A program made the translations under genes and the position numbers. Under the pieces are notes generated by a model, which saw nothing but the letters and a program-made list of their open reading frames with translations, had not been told where the DNA came from and made no database searches. DNA of 14,508 nt from NCBI GenBank assembly GCA_028565635.1, contig JAOXYB010031954.1, positions 1 through 14,508 on the forward strand, in the 5' to 3' direction. Source of the stretch: Phoronis ovalis. Taxonomy: Eukaryota > Phoronida > Phoronidae. Shown one piece after another: positions 7,948 to 14,508 of the stretch (positions within the stretch are counted from its first letter, which is position 1; the number at the start of each line of letters is the position of its first letter).

Positions 7948-10900
7948 CTATAAAAGAATGAAACAAATTTTCACGACAGAGAAACAGTACAAACAAAACA
8001 ACCTTATTTTCTGTTGGTCTGATCCACCCCACCTCATGCTCAACAACTATGTTTAAGTTCAAATGCTATTAGTTCGCAATTATCACATACAGACTGCATA
8101 TTGTTTCAGTTTTTTTTTACTATACATAAATGAACTCTGTTTGACTCATTCAAAACTACACAAAATGCATACAAACAAATGTAATTCGCAAGTAAAGTTA
8201 CCAACTATTCAACCTGTTAATGTTCTACATGACTCTTAGTTCAAATTAAGTCAAAGATGTGACAATTATTAGTAATAATGATATCTAACTCAGCTTGCAT
8301 ACTTTGAATTTGTTATGAAGTGCACTCGGTGAAAGGTTACAGAAATCTTGTGAAAACTTACCGGCTGTCTAATCCTATCCAGATTATCAAGAAAGTACCT
8401 TACAGAATCTCCCTATAACATAAACACAGATCATTAAACAGTGTAGGTGACTATCAGTCATATTGCGGAGAAAGATCCAGAATTTAGGTATTAATTTTTA
8501 GTGAGTGATGATAGTTTTTGATCAGATTTTGAATTAACGCTATAAGCCATAGCATATATTGCTATAAAGTGAGCATTACCAAAGTAAACTGCAATCGATA
8601 TGTTGAGCTTTGGATGAAAAGTAAGATAAATAGGTAGTAGCAACAAGACATCCACATTCAAGATTTAAACTTTTCAGAGAAGAAATGACATTCATTATAG
8701 TTCTGCTAGATGTGTTAAGATGGCTGCAAGTTATCCAGATAAATTTGCATACATACATGTTGTACAGAAATATGTAGCTCAAGTACTTCAAGTGGACTAA
8801 TCTAATACATGCTAATACATAGCTATCATGGGTGATTTCCCAACTACTTATGTTGATAATAGTATCACTGTATGTAGTTTTTATAAGGTTTCAAAACACA
8901 ACTTTGCTAATATATTTATAATTGTTACTGTAAGAATTAAAGGTATTCCACATACTATTCACTACTTTAAAAAACATTTTACAGGTAAACTTGCCTTAAT
9001 AAAATACATTTTAAGGTGAAAACTACATACTTCATAACTTCAAATCATTGCAAGACAACAAAAGTGTTACGCAAATAAAAAATGTTGAAGATTCGTATCG
9101 GAATTTGACCTACTTCTCAAAGTCACTTTGAAATGTCACCTGGCCTGATACACCCCACCAACCTAAGGGCTTTGTGATCCACCTTCCATCATCACTTCGT
9201 CTTTCCCGAAATGGGCGCAACGTAATGTGCACTATCGGGGAAAACATGGCTGCCAGTCGGCCATCTTGAACGTGATCCATGTCGGAATTAAAGACGATCT
9301 GCATTTTGACCTGTATTTATCCTGTACCAAATATAAAGCTGATCGGATAAAAACTGAAGCAGTTATTGCGTGACAAAGAAAGTGTAACGCGCAACAAAAA
9401 TTGTCAAAGATTCATATCGACATTTGACCTACTTCTCAAGGCCATTTAGAAATGTCACCTGGCCTAATACGCCCACCAACCCATGGCCTACGTGAATCCA
9501 CCTTCGAAATGTCAAGTCAACGCTTCGTCTTTCCCGAAATGGGCGCAACCTGATGTGCACTCTCGGGTACAAACAAGTAATCGAGGTCAAAATTATATCT
9601 GACCTGTGCTTTGACCTGTACTTACCCTGTACCAAATACGAAGAGGATCTGACGAAAGCTGAAGCCGTTATAGCGAGACAAAGAAAAGGTTACATACGCC
9701 GACGCCACATACCCTACGACTATATGCCCATTCACTATTACCTAGTCATGGGCATAAAAAAGAATAGTGATTAGCCCTAGGTGAAGCTGGTATTGTACAG
9801 GCATTGTTTTTCAAAATTATTTACCTGCCTGTACACATTTTTCCTCCAGACAGTTGCACTCAAAGAGATTCCGATTCTTTAGATGATTTCTTTTAATCAA
9901 ATTCACAACTATTTTTTAAAACCTTCATCTTATTTTTATGCTCAGTTTATAAAATTGTAGAATCATTATGTTTATTAAACTTAGGCAAAAAACTTCATGA
10001 GACTGAGCTTAAACCAGCATATTGCATTTGCTCTTATAATGGGAAAAGCAAAACATGTTTGCTTACACATACGAAAAAAGCATTTTATTCAGGTTACAGT
10101 TTATGAATTATGCATATAATAGATTTCCTACCTTACCATTGTTGTAAACTAATTTGTTAAAACAATGTTGACATTTTGCTAGCTTTTAATCAAATTACAG
10201 CAATGGTGGAAGCATTTAACTCTAAAAAGCCAATAAGCTATCAGGAATAAACTAAAAAGCAAGGGGTATTGGATTTATTGATGTAGATATGGATCTCTCA
10301 TTGTGTCTAATTATATATTGAATTAAATAAAAGAACACAGTGTGGGTTGACAAGATAAAACATTCAGATGCAACTAGTTTGCTCAGAGCATAAATATACA
10401 GAGATGTTGCAAACTCACATAGCCGTTATAGTACAGCTATTTACCATAGGATTCCACAGTCATGAAATAAAACATTGGTGGTGCAGAATTTCACCATCCA
10501 GTTACAGTATCATAACCATGTATTGGTTATTTCACTTTTGTGATTGCACGTTCATGTAATTTTTTTGTGAATGTACTACAAAACACCACTGTGTTACCAT
10601 ACTGCTAAATTTTGTAGCTCACTGTGTTTACTGTCAGATGTGAAGGTTCACCATTTTATACTCAGTAGAGTAAAGTAGTTTCCATAAATATTAAATACAT
10701 TGCTGATTATAACTGTACAGCTGGGGCAAACACTAGATTTAACCGACCATCAATATCTGCTCCTGTTTCTCATATTTATCCTCTTCGTGGAACATAAAAA
10801 TCAGAAACTGTGCAGAAGTTCCTTTTTGGCAGAGTGTACATTTAAATGGGTTTTTCCTGGTTTGACCTACTACCTGAGTCATTAAAGATTAATACCAGAT

Positions 10901-13708
10901 GTACATTACAACAGGATACTTCTAAGCCAAAACAATCTAGGCTCCTGCCAAACAAGAGTTGAATATGTTGGTCATTCTGAAAAGTTGCTAAAATTCCTCA
11001 CATTCTTCAAGGAACAAGTGGTACTGAAGACTTGATCTATTCTTTCTCAAATAAACGGAATAGTAAATTCCATAAGTGTTGAAGCAAATACTATATCCCG
11101 TCTATATTCTCCCCGGCCCTCATATCCCGTCTATAGATATTCTCCCCGGCCCTCCCTGCCCAAGGTTATTATTAACTCTGCAAAGCTCCTGAGTTCTTAT
11201 TTGTCCAAATCTTAACTGTACCTATTAATACAAGTTAAAATTACACAAATTAATGCATACTTTTAGAAAAGAAATGATATCTGTTGTTTTTTGGTCATGT
11301 TCTAATAAGTTGACCTATCTGAGTTGAAACTGATATAAAGGATTATTGTTAGTCATCACTCTTATCTCTGACAGTGTCAAAGTTTTCAACATACTGACAT
11401 TTGAATCATCAGAACCAAGACAAAATATGCACAAAAGCAGGGAGCTATGGAATCAGAATCTTTTCGTTCTAAAAAAACAGCAGCAAAAGGATGTGACGGC
11501 ATATTGAATGTACATAAAATGTGCACAGAGTATTAGAGAACAAAACATTAGAATAATATGTACAAAACAAGCTGAAAATCGTGAATTTGTGGAAGTACAA
11601 ACTATATAAGAAATAAATTGTGCATTTATATTATTTATAATCCAAAACATCCTATCATCTTAGGATCAAAGTTCTTTGCTTTCAAATGTGTAATGGTATT
11701 AATAAGTTATCACTGTGATCACCTTAAACTTGAATAAATTTGAATATATAAGTAAGCAAATTCTTCATGCATGCGACACCCACCAAAAGAGGGGGTGGTA
11801 GGAGCAGGTTAATATTCTAATCTTGAGATGGTTACTAAACAGATAGTCATAAAAAAGATGTCAATGTCTCAGGGAGTCAAAAAGACCCATATTCCTGGAG
11901 AAATAGTTATTATGTTTTCTCCAAAAATAGCCAATACAAAGTAGGGTGGGGGAACCAGCAACAATTTCTCACCACAAATGAAGAAAAGCTAGTCTATCAA
12001 ACAGACATTAAAACAATATTTACCCACAATAATATGAAATCAACTGTTTATTTTCCATGACTAATACAGATAAGAGAACAGTGTCCATTTTATCAGTACT
12101 ACTACACCTACCAATAATTTATTTACCAAATATTGTTTTTGTAGTGGCTAAAGTATGTTATAATATATAAGGGTCAATCTTTTTTGATCCATTGAATCTT
12201 TTTTGACCCATTGAATATGTCAAGGTAATTTATTAATAAATTATGAAGAATAATCTACCTGAGTCTATTAAAAACTATCTTGTCAGTTTCTAAATTTGCA
12301 TAATAACTTTGCACAACATAAGTACTATCCAAATGGATATGCAAGTTGGTAAGTGTGGTTCTATATATAACATATTTAACGAATATCACAGGCTGTCACC
12401 ACTAAAACAATGATCAGTTTTAATGATTAATCAATTGCATGTATAGAAGATGTCAATACTGAGCATAAAGAACACCGATAAAACAGGTGCACATTGTCAA
12501 CCATAAAAGGAACTGTACAGAGTATGAGCTGGATTTATTGATTTTAAAGGTATGTCACAGGTGCCACAGATCTGACCTAAACAATGTTACCCTGTAAACC
12601 TTGTTTTCTAGGTCACTTAAAAACTGTGAAACCATGAGTACAATTTGCAATTATTGAAAACAAATTTGTGTATTTATCCTGTATAAGAAATGTTGCTATT
12701 TAACATGGTAAAGATTGTAAATTAGCAGAGAAATCTCATGAAAGATGTTTTGTTAATTAATATAAAAGAAAATCTGAATTCTTTGATTATTACGTTAGAT
12801 CCGGCTACATGTTCCTGTATTTACATAAGTAAGTTATACAAACTGTCACATTCAAAAATGCGAAGATAATATTTCAAAACAGATTTTTTTTTGTAACAAT
12901 TTCGAACTCTTTTATAAAGGTGTTCTTTAGATGGTCCTGGATATTCAGTGCCACTTTGCTAGATATTAATTTTTACATGTAGCAGTAGGAAAGGAAAGTG
13001 TGATATTTTAAAGATCGATCACAATATATGAGTTTCATTTGACCTTGCGTATATATCAAGCTTTTTCAGGATAACATGTCAGTACTTATTATTGCGAATA
13101 GGCTATTATTAAGTCTGAAGCATTATTTTAAAAAATGTACTGCCAGACTGTTCTGATCTGCTATTTACACGTTCATAAAGCTTAGCAATAACGTGGATAG
13201 CCACTTGGCTAAGCATGTCATGTTATTTATTTGTCTGTATACATACCAATTGAAACTCTCGTCTTCTGTCGAACGCTTTCCTGATGCCATCATCAACCCA
13301 CAATTTGTGTACTAGAGTAGCGTACTGACTGAACATAGCTTCTTCAAGCTTTGTGTTATTGTCATAAGCAAAAACTGTATTAGCATCAGACTCCAAAGAT
13401 TTATCTCCCCACGGAATTTTTAACTTGTCTCTAGCATCAATTAAAACTTTCATTCCTTTAACAACGTTCGTATAAATAATGCTCTTGAATTCCAGACGTT
13501 CCTTTTCTGCAAAATCTTTACCATGAAGAATACGCATTTGCTTTAGGAAAGTGCTCTTTCCACTTTCACCAGAACCTAATAAGAGTATCTTGACAGTTCT
13601 TTTGAATACAAGTTTTTCCCTTGCAAGTTCTTTGTCAATGTGTTTACTCTTGCTTCGTTGTAATTTCTCTTCCTCGGACACACAACAACCCATGATTAGG
13701 TTCGCCAT
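7372..13708 (-). CDS. GNA12/13: Heterotrimeric G-protein alpha subunit, G12/13 class, three coding exons
   Basis: The coding sequence joins 13708-13247, 8412-8362 and 7947-7372 and gives 362 residues, close to human GNA13 (377). Galpha12/13 is the GTP-binding switch that carries GPCR signals at the plasma membrane to RGS-type RhoGEFs, Rho and the actin cytoskeleton. All five G boxes are intact: P-loop GSGESGKST (45-53), switch I RKATKG with catalytic Arg184 and Thr187, switch II DVGGQ with catalytic Gln210, NKTD (275-278) and TTAIDT (332-337). Class markers are [43 protein letters not shown] and the C-terminus [18 protein letters not shown] is GNA12-like, whereas [11 protein letters not shown] and QLMLQ are GNA13-like, fitting a single pre-duplication invertebrate gene. 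The residue at -4 is Leu, not Cys, so pertussis toxin would not modify it. The gene looks functional: no frameshift, all splice junctions phase 0. Confidence 0.97.
7948..8361 (-). other. Galpha12/13 intron 2 (414 bases)
   Basis: Bounded by GTAAGT at 8361 and TTTTATAG ending at 7948. AT-rich, with no further exon or repeat seen. Confidence 0.9.
8362..8412 (-). CDS. GNA12/13: Galpha12/13 exon 2: 17-codon microexon of the helical domain
   Basis: Acceptor TTATAG (AG at 8414-8413) and donor CCG|GTAAGT (GT at 8361-8360) bound 51 bases reading [17 protein letters not shown]. This aligns without gaps to the GESVKYFLDNLD segment of GNA13, directly after FQL and before the exon 3 start. Both borders are phase 0. 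It is far too short to be found as an open frame; its place in the protein makes it certain. Confidence 0.95.
9054..9371. repeat. Diverged tandem repeat, unit 1 (318 bases)
   Basis: Starts at GACAACAAAAGTG and resembles the next block along its length: TTTGACCTACTTCTCAA, AAATGTCACCTGGCCT, a 27-base identity (9195-9221 equals 9523-9549, containing CCCGAAATGGGCGCAAC), TTTGACCTGTA, CCTGTACCAAATA and CTGAAGC.GTTAT. The GC content is above that of the surrounding intron. The - strand frame common to both units ([10 protein letters not shown]..., GVSGQVTF) reflects shared sequence and is not a supported gene. Confidence 0.8.
9372..9676. repeat. Diverged tandem repeat, unit 2 (305 bases)
   Basis: Head-to-tail copy of the preceding unit, beginning GACAAAGAAAGTGTAACGC. 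Differences are scattered substitutions and small indels; for example, the stretch in unit 1 that reads GGCTGCCAGTCGGCCATCTT has no equivalent here. The beginning of a third unit (GACAAAGAAAAGGTTAC) follows at 9677. Confidence 0.8.
9677..9780. repeat. Tail of the intronic repeat with two interleaved 8-bp stems
   Basis: After the truncated third unit the sequence changes to GCCGACGCCACATACC and ends in a structured tail. ATGCCCAT (9724-9731) pairs with ATGGGCAT (9748-9755), and TCACTATT (9732-9739) pairs with AATAGTGA (9763-9770). The two perfect stems interleave. This is probably the 3' end of a non-autonomous element whose body is units 1 and 2; the element class is not identified. Confidence 0.5.
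11093..11154. repeat. Short tandem duplication of a GC-rich motif
   Basis: ATATCCCGTCTATA...TTCTCCCCGGCCCTC occurs at 11093-11121 (29 bases) and again at 11122-11154 (33 bases, with GATA inserted), back to back. GC-rich in an AT-rich intron. Confidence 0.85.
12174..12211. repeat. 19-base tandem duplication
   Basis: TCAATCTTTTTTGATCCAT (12174-12192) is followed at once by TGAATCTTTTTTGACCCAT (12193-12211), with two differences. GGGTCAA at 12171-12177 and TTGACCC at 12203-12209 also make an inverted pair. Confidence 0.85.
13247..13708 (-). CDS. GNA12/13: Galpha12/13 exon 1: N-terminus, P-loop and helical domain
   Basis: 154 codons from ATG 13708-13706 to the donor TTG|GTATGT (GT at 13246-13245). 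The start context AAAATGG is strong. A second in-frame ATG five codons on (13693-13691) also has a strong context (A at -3, G at +4) and would give MGCCVSEEE. The N-terminal helix ([16 protein letters not shown]) contacts Gbetagamma, the P-loop follows at 45-53, then the helical domain through KIPWGD (98-102) to [16 protein letters not shown] block at 7-13 supplies two cysteines suited to palmitoylation. The ending at FQL matches the family without gap when joined to the next exon. Confidence 0.96.
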
Positions 13709-13729
13709 TTTGGCAGTTCACCACACCCA

Positions 13730-13737
13730 TGACGTCA
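13730..13737. promoter_or_regulatory. Full CRE palindrome TGACGTCA
   Basis: Exact match to the CREB/ATF full-site consensus, 21 bases before the Galpha start codon. The same bases carry an ATG on the - strand (13730-13728), which opens an out-of-frame 28-codon frame overlapping the Galpha start if it is transcribed. Confidence 0.6.
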
Positions 13738-13742
13738 CACAA

Positions 13743-13750
13743 ACTTCCGG
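13743..13750. promoter_or_regulatory. ETS/GABPA-like site
   Basis: ACTTCCGG on the + strand is CCGGAAGT on the - strand, the core ETS-family consensus. It lies 5 bases from the CRE, a pairing common in short bidirectional animal promoters. Confidence 0.5.
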
Positions 13751-13790
13751 ATTTCAACTTCCACCGGCCTGAATGTTTTCTCTATGCAAT

Positions 13791-13798
13791 TATAAAAG
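13791..13798 (+). promoter_or_regulatory. TATA-like box of the divergent + strand gene
   Basis: TATAAAAG, an exact strong TATA form, about 115 bases before the + strand start codon. It would place transcription start near 13821-13826 and a leader of about 90 bases. The DNA is AT-rich, so chance cannot be excluded. Confidence 0.4.
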
Positions 13799-13911
13799 CA
13801 TATTCACTAATATAATCTTCATGCGTAACCTGCTAAAATGTTGTACCTAGCCGTATGCGTAAAGTTGTGAACTTATTTTTGAGTGCATTCAAGTACCCAT
13901 GATGCAAAGTA

Positions 13912-14015
13912 ATGATGGCAGCTGCCATGTTTCGAAGGTTTCATAAAATTTCCGGCAGCATTTTGCATAAATATGCAATTAGGAGTGCTACAACAGATAG
14001 TGCATACTATGTGCT
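13912..14015 (+). CDS. Candidate first coding exon of a divergent gene with mitochondrial presequence
   Basis: An ATG pair (13912 and 13915) follows an in-frame TGA at 13900-13902. The second ATG has the better context (A at -3, G at +4). The frame reads MMAAAMFRRFHKISG and continues for 34 codons to a textbook donor, CT|GTAAGT (GT at 14016-14017), after two bases of a codon; unspliced it would stop immediately at TAA. The peptide has Arg, Lys and His but no acidic residue for about 28 positions and alternates hydrophobic and basic residues, the pattern of a mitochondrial import signal. The mature protein lies beyond the window, so it cannot be named. Two upstream ATGs (13899, 13902) open a short frame ending within the exon. 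Confidence 0.5.
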
Positions 14016-14508
14016 GTAAGTAGATAAGTTTAATAAGACTGAAACGAAATATGTTTTACTTACGTTTGAAAATTGTATAATGACATGGGAACCCGTGGGG
14101 GGTGGTAGTCCTATTAACTAAGTATTATTATTACTATTACTATTAGTATTAATTCAATGTAATGCTCTGACAATAATCTGACGTATTGCGGACGCATTGG
14201 TCCTAACACTTTCCTATTCAAAAACTATCGTCTTTAGAATTTAATAAAAGCTCACCCGCACGATGAAATTATTGATACAGCAATTAATACTACAATTGTC
14301 TTAGTTCGTTATTACCAATGTAAGAAAGTGCAATCTCCCGAGGGGCACTGTGACTTGGCCAATTTATGGTATAGGGGTGAGGCCCAGGCCCAGGCCCGGA
14401 GGGCTCACTTGAATAAAAGTCGAGTACGCATGCTTGTCCGAAAAAACGAGGAAAAGGGGTACCTTTTTCGACGTTAATTTTTCAGAGAAAACTTCTCGTT
14501 TAGGGGTA
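14016..14508 (+). other. Presumed first intron of the divergent gene, with repeat-like sequence
   Basis: It starts at the GTAAGT donor. It contains a TAT/TAC trinucleotide tract (14123-14150), three GGCCC[AG] hexamers in tandem (14381-14398), and a terminal stretch where AAACGAG (14444-14450) and CTCGTTT (14495-14501) are inverted and AGGGGTA occurs twice. A possible acceptor TTTTTCAG (AG at 14484-14485) is in phase with the first exon but sits in the repeat-like part, so it is not called. Confidence 0.4.
14123..14150. repeat. Trinucleotide microsatellite (TAT/TAC)
   Basis: Imperfect tract of TAT and TAC triplets, 28 bases. Confidence 0.8.

Larger units (their letters stand above)
8413..13246 (-). 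other. Galpha12/13 intron 1 (4,834 bases)
   Basis: Bounded by GTATGT at 13246 and TTATAG ending at 8413. It contains a diverged tandem repeat (9054-9676) and its tail (9677-9780), small duplications at 11093-11154 and 12174-12211, and a G-run patch near 11788-11798. Open frames inside it are short, mostly without an ATG in good context, and match nothing I recognise; 9781-11092 and 12212-13246 are plain AT-rich sequence. Confidence 0.9.
13709..13911. promoter_or_regulatory. Compact bidirectional promoter between Galpha12/13 (-) and a divergent + strand gene
   Basis: Only 203 bases separate the two facing start codons. Within them or at their edges lie an ETS-like site (ACTTCCGG, 13743-13750), a full CRE palindrome (TGACGTCA, 13730-13737), a YY1-like motif over the Galpha start codon (CGCCATTTTGG, 13703-13713) and a TATA-like box facing the + gene (13791-13798). 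The Galpha-proximal half is GC-richer than the intergenic DNA elsewhere. The motifs are exact or near-exact consensus matches; function is inferred. Confidence 0.6.

Noticed and set aside
8828-9019. 63-codon ATG-started + strand frame in Galpha intron 1
   Set aside because: No recognisable domain, antisense within an intron; composition like the surrounding AT-rich DNA.
9110-9774. Open frames on both strands ([10 protein letters not shown]... on -, 73 codons on +)
   Set aside because: They lie in the diverged tandem repeat; the shared - strand peptide follows from shared sequence, and the frames have no start context or known domain.
13551-13772. 73-codon + strand frame across the Galpha start
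   Set aside because: Antisense shadow of Galpha exon 1 and promoter.
14486-14508. Possible second exon of the divergent + gene after TTTTTCAG
   Set aside because: In phase, but only 23 bases are visible and they lie in repeat-like sequence.
1-14508. A novel multi-gene system, for example defence or biosynthesis
   Set aside because: The supported genes are a signalling G protein, a mitochondrial membrane protein and two partial unknowns, with no shared pathway or operon logic.

Overview
The window is nuclear DNA of an animal. It is AT-rich, its genes are split by spliceosomal introns with GT-AG borders, and there is no bacterial gene packing. The best-preserved gene is a heterotrimeric G-protein alpha subunit of the G12/13 class, a metazoan/holozoan family. 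A single gene carries features of both vertebrate GNA12 and GNA13, so the source is probably an invertebrate; a marine early-branching animal such as a sponge is possible, but that is inference from general composition only.

Layout, left to right. 1-917 shows no supportable gene. At 918-983 and 1631-1695 on the + strand are two phase-compatible exons, probably the C-terminal end of a gene entering from the left; the product is not recognised. A FAM210-type (DUF1279) mitochondrial membrane protein lies on the - strand, with exon 1 at 4094-4668 and exon 2 at 2937-3138. Its 955-base intron holds a C/G-run-rich, MITE-like repeat. 4741-6824 is intergenic, with two related AT palindromes. The Galpha12/13 gene occupies 13708 down to 7372 on the - strand in three coding exons, 362 residues, complete. 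Its 4.8-kb first intron contains a diverged head-to-tail duplication of a roughly 310-base unit and smaller duplications.

At the right end the Galpha start codon (13708) faces a + strand exon (start 13912/13915, donor at 14016) encoding a basic, mitochondrial-presequence-like N-terminus. The 203 bases between them look like a compact bidirectional promoter with ETS-like, full CRE palindrome, YY1-like and TATA-like motifs. 14016-14508 is the first intron of that gene plus repeat-like sequence.

The genes do not form a pathway. Galpha12/13 is a plasma-membrane signalling GTPase coupling GPCRs to RhoGEFs, while FAM210 and possibly the divergent right-hand gene are mitochondrial. I found no new multi-gene system. 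The most interesting points are the Gq-like N-terminus on a G12/13 body, the bidirectional promoter with its divergent exon, and the two intronic repeat families.
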